A stretch of DNA of 64,000 nt, taken from the NCBI GenBank assembly GCA_030686995.1, contig CM060697.1, positions 99,896,147 to 99,960,146 of the forward strand, read 5' to 3'. Both the position numbers and the translations under genes were made by a program. This DNA is from Artemisia argyi. Its lineage: Eukaryota > Streptophyta > Magnoliopsida > Asterales > Asteraceae. Shown here one piece after another: positions 1 to 10,252 of the stretch. The notes under the pieces are model-generated. The model had not been told where the DNA came from. It searched no databases and was given only the letters and a program-made list of their open reading frames with translations. How positions within the stretch are numbered: position 1 is the stretch's first letter; each line of letters starts with the position of its first letter.

Positions 1-1730
1 AAATGAACAGGCTAATTTATGTTCAGTAGTTTCACTGTAATTAGGCTAATACCCTTATTATAGAAATTCAACTCCACTCTACAATCACATTCAAGTTTGC
101 AGGGTGCTTTGCTATTCTTTTCAACTCCAGAATGATCATATTATTTACATCAAAAGTTTTACTGAAATTTCAAAATAAAAAAGTTGATGTATGGCTACAT
201 GAGCCGTAAGTTAAAAAGTTCATATCAAACTTTATTTCAACATTAAAAATGTTTATACTAAACTGAAATAAAAAGAGTAGCCCATTTAATACTAAAAAAT
301 GTCAATAGTTGTTACCATTGGGAGCTTGAGTTCAGGCACATGTTGAGACATGGAGAGAACATCAGTGGCACGATCCTCATTTCTTCAATCTTTGTTCAGC
401 TCATGAATGATCTCATATTAAAGAATTACAGGTAAATCAAGAAGTATTAACACCCTAATAATTGGTTCTTTCTCTTATTAAAGTCATATATCGTAACTAT
501 TAGTAGCTCGCTAAGATGAAAACACGATATTGTTAACTCCACTCTCTTAATTTCCATCTCAAGTCTTACACACACATCGGCAAATAATCATGTACATATT
601 AAAACACTTATACATGTGCTTGCGCTGTCTTGATACGACGTCTATCAAGCGGAAGTAAGCGTTGCAAAAGCGCGTCAACTATAAGTGTTGGTCTTGTGGT
701 GGAAGGTACCCGTTGACTTTCAGCTGCTGCATTCTTAGGCGGCACTTTTGAAACAGGGAATGTCATCTTGCCTTGTTGCAAACATCTCGGCAAACTGAGC
801 CCGCATTTATCTTCTCACTTCCTCCCTGATTTAGCTTATTAGGCGGCACTTTTGTTGTTATAAGGTTTGGATATCGAGTAGTGATTGTGGTTTGGTTTGG
901 GTTGTGAAGTTATCAAGTTATGGTTTCAACCCCTGATGTTGCAAAACCTGTATATCACACTCCCTGATCATGTTCATTTCATGACATAACCTGTATCCCC
1001 TGATACTACTACTCCTCGAGACTCGATCTTACTTTTAAAACCATCACCTCTGATGTTTGAGTCATGATCCTTTCCACACCTTGAGTTAATGACTCAATAA
1101 GTAGCTTTTCGCTTGATTCTAACCACTCTACAACAATAACCTTAATCATAAGCACGAATCAGACCCCTCTAATGGTCATAAAGAACATAAATGTGATCCT
1201 TATCACTGAATAAACACATCAGAGTAACACACCCATGTCTATGTAACTCATAACCATCACCACTATCAGAGTACACCCATCCCCTGATATATCTTATTAA
1301 CAGCTATCCCTAACACAACTATCTATTCTTCTTCTCAGCTACTAACACTTTCAAACTCCCTAATCACTACCTCATACCCACCTATAATCACAGCCTCACA
1401 ACCCATTTTCGTTCTTACCTCAAACTTACCATTACTTCAATTCGTGACATCAACTGTGGTTATCATTGAGGTTACCAATAGTGACTATTCTTTGCTCTAA
1501 TAACCGCCATAGCTGTTGGTGGTGCAGCAGTATTTGCTATTGTACCGGAGTTATTGTCGTAGATACAACAGTGTGCGCCGATTTTCTGTTAATGGAACCA
1601 TAACCTCCTTCGCTGCAGTCGCCAGAGTGAGAATGTAATTGGTGTTTTTGATCGAGGTTGATGGGTTTCATAATGTGATGACATGGCACTCGAAAAGTGA
1701 TGACATGGAGTTGACCGTGCTTATTTGGCA
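1..1730. other. No gene recognised; AT-rich intergenic DNA
   Basis: I see no convincing gene here. The stretch at about 900-1400 is CT-rich, with recurring CCTGAT words. The motif AGGCGGCACTTTTG occurs at about 737 and again at about 841. A short minus-strand open frame (608-793) has no family I recognise. The last five bases before the next element, TTATG, are its target-site duplication. Confidence 0.5.
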
Positions 1731-1735
1731 TTATG

Positions 1736-2464
1736 TGTTGGTTGTTACTTGTATAACGGTTTCCCAGATTAGGGTTAAGATAATCAATAAAGGTACCGGA
1801 TATTCACTTGAAATCGTGGTATCACTTTCCAATAGAAACTATTCGACCCTATGCCTAGGTTACACGAATATCTCTATGGGATAAGACCAAGTGATGTTCT
1901 TGCTTTAGGCACAAACCAAGAACCAGATGCGTATAGAAGTGTTTAGGGTTTGTATACTTATCTCTATGCAAATCAGTTATGACCTCTATTTATAATAGAG
2001 TTTACTCAAACCCTAGCCCATGGAATTATGTATAATTAACGGCCCATTAATTATATCATAATAATTTCCATAATAATAGGGATCTGTGGTTATCAGTGGA
2101 AACATTATCACTAGCAGTGGTAATGTTAACACTAGCAGTGGTAACAATAACCCTTGCAGTGGTAATGTTAACACATCAGTGGAAACATTAACCCTTGCAG
2201 TGATAACATTAACACATCAGTGGAAACACACTAACAGCAGAATCTACTATCAGTAGAATCAAAACAGAAAATCAGGGTGTTCTAAGAATTGTTTCCACTG
2301 ATGTGTTAACACAGGTATTCAAATGGGTTGAAGGGTGTATACATTACCAAATGGGTGTATACAGAAAGTCAGGGGATTCAGTGACCAAATGGGTGTATAC
2401 TCCATACCTCCAAACCTATTACCAGGTGTGAATTGATCCCTCAAGTGCACTAAATTTACTAACA
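1736..2464 (-). repeat. 3' LTR of Copia-1 (729 bp, with rearranged insert)
   Basis: This LTR matches the copy at 7014-7654 almost base for base, except for about 90 extra bases near 2267-2370. The extra DNA is built from direct and inverted pieces of nearby element sequence, as described in the findings. The LTR also carries a cluster of short direct repeats around TGTTAACACATCAGTGGAAAC and GCAGTGGTAA between about 2092 and 2226. Confidence 0.93.
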
Positions 2465-2478
2465 ATCCTCCCCAAATT
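2465..2478 (-). other. Polypurine tract of Copia-1
   Basis: Read on the minus strand, the bases directly before the 3' LTR are AATTTGGGGAGGAT. This G/A-rich run is at the position where plus-strand DNA synthesis is primed in LTR retrotransposons. Confidence 0.75.
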
Positions 2479-2995
2479 TAGTTCACTTCCTTTGCATGAA
2501 AATTCAAACACAAAACCAAAACAAGTGCATAACTGAAAATATCCTGAGGATTGAATTTCCACATTAGTACATATACTTTCAAATATTCGAGAATCAGGGT
2601 GTTCTAAGAATTGAACCCTTCAACCCATTTGAATACCTGATGATAAATACACACAAGTTTTCAAACACTTAAATACTCCTGACACTATACAAGCCATGTG
2701 TCCATATCCAATTCATAAATGTTGTAAAAGCTAAAAGTCCAAAGCTTCCTGAAGCGGCAAAACTTCAACATTTACTTAGGTGGTTCATCTTTAATTCATG
2801 CTCCTGCTTAGCACTTTTTCAAAGAGAATTAACCATTAAGAAGTGAAGACTTCATCCTCCTTTCAGCAGGTAACAAGCACAACCTTGGGATGTTTGTGAT
2901 ACATGTGCTTCAGTCCACTAAATGATCAGCTTTCCACATTGAACTCAGCTTCCAAGTTTCCTTAGAAGGGAGTTGGGTATCCTTGCATTCAGTGA

Positions 2996-3569
2996 CTAAG
3001 TTGGACTTAAACCCATCCCTTTAGCAGACTTCAAAACCAAGTCTCTAGCCAAACCCTTCGTCAAGTGATCAGCTAAGTTTTGTTGAGATTTAACAAACAC
3101 TATAGATACCACCCCATTCATGATAAGCTCACGAATCATGCTATGCCTAACACCTAAGTGTCTAGACTTCCCATTGTACATCTGGCTATAAGCCTTTGCC
3201 AATGTAGCAGCACTATCACAACGGATAGAAATAGGTGCTATAGGTTTAGACCACAATGGAATCTCAAGAAGCAAGTTTTTCAACCATTCAGCTTCTTTGC
3301 CAGCAGCAGCTAAAGCCACAAATTCATATTCCATGGTTGAACTGGTAATGCAAGTTTGTTTCTTGGATGCCCAAGAAATTGCACCTCCACCAAGTAGGAA
3401 TACCCAACCACTTGTAGACGAATTGTCTTCAGTGTTACTGATCCAACTTGCATCAGTGTATCCTTCCAATACTGAAGGATAACCAGTATATGAGAGACTA
3501 TAATCCATAGTTCTCTTCAAATACTTAAAGACCCTCTGAATTGCTTGCCAATGATGAGCACTAGGATTA
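2996..3569 (-). pseudogene. Copia-1 RNase H and pol C-terminus, out of frame
   Basis: This is the last part of the Copia-1 polyprotein, the RNase H domain with the YTDASWI, SSTMEYEF and CDSAATLAKA motifs typical of Copia RNase H. It ends shortly after the conserved NLADHLTKGLARD segment. It lies in a different frame from the upstream pol sequence. The shift falls at about 3565-3575, directly after the reverse-transcriptase C-terminal segment ending FAVGKLSRY, and looks like a loss of two bases. No ATG begins this frame, so it is a displaced continuation of pol and not a separate gene. Confidence 0.88.
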
Positions 3570-6500
3570 CTAGTACCTGCTCAGTTTACCCACAGCAAAA
3601 GAAATATCAGGTCTTGTACAAGTCATGGCATACATCAAGCAGCCAATCACCCTAGAATACTCAAGTTGAGATACAGCTTTGCCAGTATTAGGCATTAGCT
3701 TCTCACTTGTATCCATAGGAGTACTCACTGGAGTACAATCAAAGTAATTAAATTTCTTTAACACCTTCTCAATGTAATGAGACTGAGATATAGAAATTTT
3801 GTTACTTTCATGTTTAATCCTTATGCCAAGGATAACATCTGCCTCCCCCATATCCTTCATGGAGAACTTTGATGACAAAAATTCTTTTGTAAGATCAACT
3901 TGATTTTGGTCAGTGCCAAAGATCAACATGTCATCAACATATAGACAAATGATGACTCCTTTACCAGATTCATCAAATTTGCTATATACACATTTGTCAG
4001 CTTGATTAAGTAAATAACCACTAGACAAAACCACTTCATCAAACTTTTGATGCCATTGCTTAGGTGCCTGTTTTAGTCCATAAAGAGACTTAATCAGTTT
4101 ACACACCTTGTTTTCATTGCCAGGCATCTGAGGTTGGTTCATGTAAACCTCCTCATCTAAATCACCATTCAAGAAAGCTGTCTTCACATCCATCTGATGA
4201 ATAATCAGATTGTGAATTGATGCCAAAGCAATTAGCAATCTTATGGTACTGATACGTGCCACTGGAGCATAAGTATCAAAGTAGTCTATTCCTGACTTTT
4301 GTTTAAAGCCTTGAATAACTAATCTTGCCTTGAACTTTTCAACAGTTCCATCTACCTTCATTTTCTTTTTGAAAATCCATTTGCTACCTAAAGGTTTGCA
4401 ACCAGGTGGTAGATCAGTCAACACATAAGTGTTATTGCCCATGATAGAGTCCATCTCATCATTAATTGCTTCTTTCCAGAAAGCAACATCCTGGGACTTC
4501 ATTGCTTCTTCAAATGTTTTGGGATCATCCTCCACAATGAAGCAATAGGAGTATTGGTCAGAGACCTCACTCCTTGTACCTTCAATTAAGTATAATTGAA
4601 ACTCAGGTCCAAATGACTTTGGAGTCCTCACCCTATTGCTCCTTCTGAGCTCAGGTTCAGGTTGTTGTTCCACAACCTCAGCAGGAACCTCATCAGCAGG
4701 AACCTCTGAAACACCATTGTCATTGGTTCCATTTGGAATCCTTTGACTTGGTCTAGGGATAGATGAGAATCTGTTCTCATCAAATAGTGCATCCCTTGAT
4801 TCAATTATTGAGTTAATTGAAACAGACTCATTAGGTTCTATAACATAAAACCTATATGCCTTGGAATGCTCAGCATATCCAACAAAGATGCATTCAGTGC
4901 CTCTTTCACCCAAAGTTTTCTGCTTTGGATCAGGGAGTCTTACAACAGCCCTACAACCCCATATCCTAAGATAATTAAGGTTAGGTTTCTTTTTAGTCCA
5001 AAGTTCATAAGGGGTAACTTTGTTCCTTTTGTTGGGAACCCTATTTAATAAATAGCAAGTTGTTAACATAGCTTCACCCCAGAACCCTTGACTCAACCCT
5101 GAATAGGACAACATGGAATTAACCATCTCCTTTAGCACCCTGTTTTTCCTTTCAGAAATACCATTTTGCTGAGGAGTATAAGGGGCAGTCGTTTCATGGA
5201 TTATACCAACAGACTGAAAATACAGAGTATCCATGTACTCACCTCCCCTATCAGTCCTTAATCTTTTGATCAGAGACCCTTGTTGCAATTCAACTTCAGT
5301 TTTAAATACTTTAAATTTATCTAATGCTTCATCTTTAGAGTGTAATAAATAAACATGACAAAACCTAGAAGCATCATCAATAAAAGTCACAAAGTATTTC
5401 TTATTCCCCAAAGAGGGAGTAGCATGTAAATCACAAAGGTCACTGTGAATTAACTCCAAAACTTTAGTTTCACGTTTTACTCCTTGAAAAGGTTTCTTAG
5501 TTATCTTGTTCAACATACAAGTTTTACACTTTTCAGTGTTCATATCAAAGGCTGGAATTAACCCATCCTTAGACATATCTTGCATTCTTTTAAAATGTAC
5601 ATGGCCAAGTCTTGCATGCCATAGGTTTGAATCATAAAGTTTAGATGTAGAAATAAAAGCAGAATCAATATTATCATGAACAATATTAAGTCTGAACATT
5701 GGATTACATAAATAACCAAAACCAATAAATACACCATTTTTAGATAAAACAAACTTATCAGATTCAATAACCTGTTTATAACCACAATTATTCAAAACAC
5801 TACTAGAAACCAAATTCTTTCTAATATCAGGAACATGTAAAACATTAAATAAAGAAACAATCTTTCCAGAACTAAACTTCAACTCAACACATCCTTTTCC
5901 ATGCACCAGGGCAGTTGACTCGTTTCCCATGTGAAGAATAGAACCATCATTCATTGACTTGTAGGTCTTGAACCAGCTTCTATCTTTACACACATGAATT
6001 GTTGCTCCAGAGTCAACCCACCACGCAACATCATCATCCTGCACACAGTAAATATCAGATATATATGTAACATAATAAATCTTAAAAGACTTATTAAACA
6101 CAGTCTGACCTTTCAGAGAATTGGTGTTACCATTCCCTCCACTTGTGCCTGATCCATTGGATTTGTTTCCAATTTTACCACCCTTGCAATCTTTCCTGAA
6201 GTGTCCAGGTTTCCCACACTTCCAACAAGTCACCTTAGGTTTCTTGTTAAGATCAGATTTGGTGTTATCTTGATGCTTACGCTTGCCCTTGTTGTCATTG
6301 TACTTGGTGGAGTTTTTATGCTCCACCATATTGATAACTGATGGACCAGTAGCAGTGCTACTCTTTGGCTTGTCAATGTCTTGAGCTTTGAGTGAATCCT
6401 CAATGCGCAAGTGACTGCCCAACTTAACAAGAGTTAACTCCTCCTTCTTATGCTTAAGCATATGCTTAAACTCTTTCCAAGAGGGAGGTAGTTTATCGAT

Positions 6501-6986
6501 GATACAAGAGACTGAAATAGCCTCATCCATGTTCATCTTGTGTTGTGTGAATCGACCAAGTATACTAAGAAGTTCATTGTATTGTTCCATGACAGGTCTA
6601 GAATCAACCATTTTGTAATTGTTAAAATTACTTACAAGGAACTTCTTACTTGATGCATCCTCAGCCATATATTTGGCTTCCAAGGAATCCCATAGTTCTT
6701 GAGAAGTTTCAACATTCTGATAAATATCAAATAGAGAATCAGACATACCATTGAGAATTAAACCTCTGCATATGTAGTCATCATTCTCCCACTTGCTCCT
6801 TGCCCTCATCTGATCCATAGTAGCATCATCTCCATGATCTTCTGGAATCTCAGTCGTGAGAACATACACCACATTCATACTTGACAATAAGAAGTGCATC
6901 TTCTTTTGCCACCTTCTGAAATCAACACCTTCAAACTTTTCCAACTTGGAAAAGTTAGCAGCCATTTGTCTCATAGCAGCAGCCAT
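3570..6986 (-). CDS. Copia-1 gag-pol polyprotein (lacks RNase H)
   Basis: The 1138-residue open frame starts at an ATG only 28 bases inside the 5' LTR. The order of domains is: UBN2-type gag at residues 1-200; a CCHC zinc knuckle (CWKCGKPGHFRKDC) at 254-267; an aspartic protease with active-site DSG at about 325-327; a GAG-pre-integrase HHCC region (LWHARLGHVHF); an integrase core with TDRGGEY and PYTPQQNGISERKN; and a reverse transcriptase with the catalytic YVDD motif near residue 1030. The frame stops after SFAVGKLSRY because of the frameshift. All catalytic motifs upstream of the break look intact, so gag, protease and integrase could still be made. The role is capsid formation, reverse transcription and integration of the element. 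Confidence 0.93.
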   Translation of the reverse strand: MAAAMRQMAANFSKLEKFEGVDFRRWQKKMHFLLSSMNVVYVLTTEIPEDHGDDATMDQMRARSKWENDDYICRGLILNGMSDSLFDIYQNVETSQELWDSLEAKYMAEDASSKKFLVSNFNNYKMVDSRPVMEQYNELLSILGRFTQHKMNMDEAISVSCIIDKLPPSWKEFKHMLKHKKEELTLVKLGSHLRIEDSLKAQDIDKPKSSTATGPSVINMVEHKNSTKYNDNKGKRKHQDNTKSDLNKKPKVTCWKCGKPGHFRKDCKGGKIGNKSNGSGTSGGNGNTNSLKGQTVFNKSFKIYYVTYISDIYCVQDDDVAWWVDSGATIHVCKDRSWFKTYKSMNDGSILHMGNESTALVHGKGCVELKFSSGKIVSLFNVLHVPDIRKNLVSSSVLNNCGYKQVIESDKFVLSKNGVFIGFGYLCNPMFRLNIVHDNIDSAFISTSKLYDSNLWHARLGHVHFKRMQDMSKDGLIPAFDMNTEKCKTCMLNKITKKPFQGVKRETKVLELIHSDLCDLHATPSLGNKKYFVTFIDDASRFCHVYLLHSKDEALDKFKVFKTEVELQQGSLIKRLRTDRGGEYMDTLYFQSVGIIHETTAPYTPQQNGISERKNRVLKEMVNSMLSYSGLSQGFWGEAMLTTCYLLNRVPNKRNKVTPYELWTKKKPNLNYLRIWGCRAVVRLPDPKQKTLGERGTECIFVGYAEHSKAYRFYVIEPNESVSINSIIESRDALFDENRFSSIPRPSQRIPNGTNDNGVSEVPADEVPAEVVEQQPEPELRRSNRVRTPKSFGPEFQLYLIEGTRSEVSDQYSYCFIVEDDPKTFEEAMKSQDVAFWKEAINDEMDSIMGNNTYVLTDLPPGCKPLGSKWIFKKKMKVDGTVEKFKARLVIQGFKQKSGIDYFDTYAPVARISTIRLLIALASIHNLIIHQMDVKTAFLNGDLDEEVYMNQPQMPGNENKVCKLIKSLYGLKQAPKQWHQKFDEVVLSSGYLLNQADKCVYSKFDESGKGVIICLYVDDMLIFGTDQNQVDLTKEFLSSKFSMKDMGEADVILGIRIKHESNKISISQSHYIEKVLKKFNYFDCTPVSTPMDTSEKLMPNTGKAVSQLEYSRVIGCLMYAMTCTRPDISFAVGKLSRY

Positions 6987-7013
6987 TGATTATCACTAAT
7001 AGTTTCTATTGAT

Positions 7014-7654
7014 TGTTGGTTGTTACTTGTATAACGGTTTCCCAGATTAGGGTTAAGATAATCAATAAAGGTACCGGATATTCACTTGAAATCGTGGTAT
7101 CACTTTCCAATAGAAACTATTCGACCCTATGCCTAGGTTACACGAATATCTCTATGGGATAAGACCAAGTGATGTTCTTGCTTTAGGCACAAACCAAGAA
7201 CCAGATGCGTATAGAAGTGTTTAGGGTTTGTATACTTATCTCCATGCAAATCAGTTATGACCTCTATTTATAATAGAGTTTACTCAAACCCTAGCCCATG
7301 GAATTATGTATAATTAACGGCCCATTAATTATATCATAATAATTTCCATAATAATAGGGATCTGTGGTTATCAGTGGAAACATTATCACTAGCAGTGGTA
7401 ATGTTAACACTAGCAGTGGTAACAATAACCCTTGCAGTGGTAATGTTAACACATCAGTGGAAACATTAACCCTTGCAGTGATAACATTAACACATCAGTG
7501 GAAACACACTAACAGCAGAATCTACTATCAGTAGAATCAAAACATAACCACTATTGAGTAAGGGGATTCAGTGACCAAATGGGTGTATACTCCATACCTC
7601 CAAACCCATTACCAGGTGTGAATCGATCCCTCAAGTGCACTAAATTTACTAACA
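7014..7654 (-). repeat. 5' LTR of Copia-1 (641 bp)
   Basis: This copy starts TGTTGGTTGTTACTTG and ends ACTAACA on the plus strand. It lacks the rearranged insert of its partner, so it probably shows the original structure. The target duplication TTATG follows at 7655-7659. On the minus strand it contains a TATA box (7265-7272), so it would drive the gag-pol transcript. Confidence 0.94.
7265..7272 (-). promoter_or_regulatory. TATA box in Copia-1 5' LTR
   Basis: The minus strand reads TATAAATA at this position, in an AT-rich context, inside the 5' LTR. The same motif is in the 3' LTR copy at about 1987-1994. A transcription start about 30 bases further along the minus strand would be near 7235. 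Confidence 0.6.
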
Positions 7655-7739
7655 TTATGATGGTCAAACGCCTCTTGTTATATATAAAATAAATGTTTAC
7701 AAATTATTGGAAATTTAAAAATTCTGGAAAAATTCAAAA

Positions 7740-7945
7740 ATCGAGTTCTAGCAGAAAAACAGAATCATGGAAAACTGTGCTGCTACAGTGCATGACGCCG
7801 TCAGGACTGACCTGACAGTATCTTTGCGTTTTGTTTCTGGAAAATTTATGGAAAAATATGTATAATGAAAGCCTGGGAATTCTGCAAAGCATCCGTTGTG
7901 ACTCGATACAAGCATTTGACTATGACAAACACACAAACATATGTA
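7740..7945 (-). mobile_element. Diverged fragment of the gag-only (TR-GAG) family
   Basis: This segment resembles 51206-51377, inside the gag-only element on the minus strand. Shared words in the same order include ACGCCGTCAG, TGACCTG, GGAAAATTT, TCTGGAAAA, and the run ending ACAAGCATTTGACT. Its orientation matches that minus-strand element. It has no LTRs or coding potential and looks like an old, isolated remnant. Confidence 0.55.
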
Positions 7946-8541
7946 TTGTTTGGAATTAAAACACTTAACAGTTTGTAGTGATGAAGATATAAGTAACAGA
8001 GTTAGTGGTGCCAGAAGAAACTTTGTAGTGCTGAAGATTGCTATGCTTATGAAGACGTGTTTTGTGACGAGTATAGAATAGATTTAATGCATATCTTATA
8101 AGTTTAGATTGATACGAATATTGTAAAAGACTCCTGTGTGCCTATAAAAGGAGGATATACATCTTCACAATATCTTTGCATACGTGATTCAAGGTTGTAA
8201 ACCCTAGTGACATTCAGATCACTCGTATTATTTGCTTAATAAAATTGAATCGTTTTGGTGATAAATCTAGCATTACTGTTCCATTGTTCAATACAGTATG
8301 AACATTCTTCTAAGCATTAAAGAGTAGATTCCGCATACTCTTTGGTGTTAAAACAAGGTCAGCAAGTGCATTAGAGAAAGTAAGTTGTTATTTTATGACT
8401 TTTACCATGTTCAAATCGAAAAAATAATGTTGCAAGTGCATTGATGATGTATTAAAATTTTTAGTTAAACATGGTAAAGTTGCAAGTGCATCATCAACAC
8501 AATGTGGGTAAAAACGACTCGATTTTACGAAAAGCAATTGT

Positions 8542-8574
<33 letters not shown>

Positions 8575-8590
8575 GTCGGTTTGAAAGGGG
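7946..8590. other. Intergenic DNA upstream of the RPN10-like gene
   Basis: No gene is seen. A TATA-like run TATAAAAGGAGG near 8143 is followed by AAACCCTAG near 8199, which could be a dead promoter or solo-LTR relic. The segment TTGCAAGTGCAT occurs at about 8431 and 8479, with a loose inverted repeat around CCATGTT/AACATGG. An uninterrupted poly(A) run of about 24 bases lies at 8550-8573. Confidence 0.4.
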
Positions 8591-8591
8591 T

Positions 8592-8599
8592 TATAAATA
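8592..8599 (+). promoter_or_regulatory. TATA box of the RPN10-like gene
   Basis: TATAAATA lies 81-88 bases before the proposed ATG at 8680. Downstream, AAACCCTAA at about 8629-8637 matches the telo-box, a plant promoter motif common in genes for housekeeping and translation functions. The spacing suits a transcription start near 8625-8630. Confidence 0.55.
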
Positions 8600-8679
8600 G
8601 CAGCAAATGATCGATCAATAGAATAAAGAAAACCCTAATTTTGTCTTTGCCGTATCGATAGATTCAAAAGTAACAGTAG

Positions 8680-10252
8680 ATGCCGATCCACGAACAATCG
8701 ATTCTGGTTGACAACCAGCCCGAGGTACGTTCTTCTATCTAATTGCCCTCGTGGGGGTGTTATTTTGGTGTTTTGGGGGTGGTTTTAATGGCTTAAAAAA
8801 ATTTAAAATTTTTGTTAACATGCATGCAGCTTACAGTGATTTGTGTCGACAATTCTTGGTTGGTGAAGAGCTACCACGGAGGCGGTGTGTATAAAGCTCA
8901 AGCTAAAGCTATTGCATTATATTGTGAAGAAAAAATCAAAGTATGCTGTTGCTGTCCCAACTACTTTTTTATTTGTTTACATTCATTCATATTGTTTGTT
9001 TTGTTTTGCAGGCTCATCCGCTTAATAAGGTGGTCTTACTGCCAATGGGTGGTGATTATTGTTTTTCTTTTCTTGAACCTACTCGTGATCTTGACCAAAT
9101 CCGTATTCAATTGAAAGGTATTTTTCTCTTTGTTTGTGTGATCGATATTTTGAATCATCAAGCTCATTAACGTTTATTTTATCCTCAGATTTAGACTACG
9201 ACGGTCTGCCATGGATACCTGCGGGATTGTTTACCATGACCGGGCTTCAGTTTCCAAATAGAAGGCTTCTTGTGTTTTCTGGAGGGCATGTTTAATTATG
9301 CTCTACACTACCATATTTTTTTAGTTTTAATCACTATATATGTTAATTTATGTCTTGTGTGTTTCAGTCGACTAGAAATGGATTCTGCCCAATTGAACTT
9401 GTCTGCACAGCTACTTAAAAAGCACAATGTGGCTGTTGATGTTGTCAACTTTGGCGTACAGTTTTCGCCCAAAACAAAGAAGAAGTTGCTAGAAGCATAT
9501 GTTGCTGCTGCCGATAATAATGGCAACAGTCACTATCTTTATGCTCCATCCGGATCAAGAACCTCCCTCGGTCAACAAATATTAAGGTTTGTTATATATA
9601 TATTTACTCAATCAATCTCTATGTATTCCATGCCTCTTTGTTACTTATCATATGTTGCTGTATTACTATCAGCTCTCCGTTAGCACCTGGGGGTCTTCCA
9701 ATGCAAGAGGCCATGAAAAAGGAACTAGAGGCCAAGAAAAAGGAACTAGAAGCCAAGAAAATTCAAAAGCTTATTCTCAAAATTATGGAGTTGCTTAAGT
9801 ACCCCTCCATGACCACAACCCACAGCTCCCCGGTTAAGGAAACTGCTGCTCACCATATGAGCCTGTTGCTTGATTACTGCATCTTCTCCACCTCTTCCGA
9901 TAAGGAAAGTGCTCTTCTCCGTTTGAAGGTGTTGTATGCTTCCTACATGACCACAAACCTCAGCTCTGAGGAGAAGAAAATGAAGAAAAAGTACAAGGCT
10001 ATTCTCAGAATGAAGAAAAAGGAAGACTCTATTAAAAGAAAGGAAAAAGCAATCGAGGATTTTTTTCAAAAGCAACTTTTGTATGGCGCCTCCTACATGA
10101 ACCCGACCACAATCTTCATCTCTGAGGAGGAGAAAAAGAAGAAAAATGAGAAGGCTATTCGCAGAATGAAGAAAAAGGAGCAGCAAGACGCTATTGACAG
10201 AAATCAAAAACTAGTCAAGGATTATCGGGGAAAGGAAGTTTTGGCTATGTGA
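8680..10252 (+). CDS. RPN10-like VWA-domain protein with Lys-rich coiled-coil C-terminus
   Basis: I place six exons at 8680-8724, 8830-8940, 9012-9117, 9189-9285, 9368-9586 and 9673-10252, giving 385 residues. Residues 15-145 resemble the von Willebrand A domain of proteasome subunit RPN10 (PSMD4). Matching segments are LTVICVDNS at the start, RRLLVFSGG, LLKKHNVAVDVVNFG and GNSHYLYAPSG. RPN10 normally receives ubiquitylated substrates through C-terminal UIM helices with an LALAL core. I find none here. Instead the last 190 residues are rich in Lys and Glu, with two related blocks, ASYMTTNLSSEEKKMKKKYK and ASYMNPTTIFISEEEKKKK. Intron 4 must use a GC donor at 9286-9287, since the nearby GT at 9290 breaks the frame. 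It could be an expressed divergent paralogue or a young pseudogene. The open frame across five introns favours function. Confidence 0.72.

Larger units (their letters stand above)
1736..7654 (-). mobile_element. Copia-1, complete Ty1/copia LTR retrotransposon
   Basis: The element is bounded by two LTRs that start TGTTGG and end AACA on the plus strand, and flanked by a perfect 5-bp target duplication, TTATG, at 1731-1735 and 7655-7659. The gag-pol frame reads on the minus strand, so the right LTR is the 5' LTR. Domain order is gag, zinc knuckle, protease, integrase, reverse transcriptase, RNase H, as expected for Ty1/copia. A single frameshift near 3570 separates RNase H from the rest. The preserved duplication and long open frame indicate a fairly recent insertion. 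No canonical primer-binding site is visible beside the 5' LTR. Confidence 0.95.

Noticed and set aside
608..793. Short minus-strand open frame of 61 codons
   Set aside because: It matches no family I know, lacks context, and is about as long as chance frames elsewhere in the window.
1639..1884. Plus-strand ORF crossing the Copia-1 LTR boundary
   Set aside because: It spans the junction of flanking DNA and LTR, so it cannot be an ancestral gene.
7094..7103. GTGGTATCAC in the Copia-1 LTR as a primer-binding site
   Set aside because: It is inside the LTR and on the strand opposite to the element, so it cannot prime minus-strand synthesis.
8812..9170. Intron-crossing frames in the RPN10-like gene read as separate proteins
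   Set aside because: They run through splice sites. The hydrophobic parts are T-rich intron sequence.
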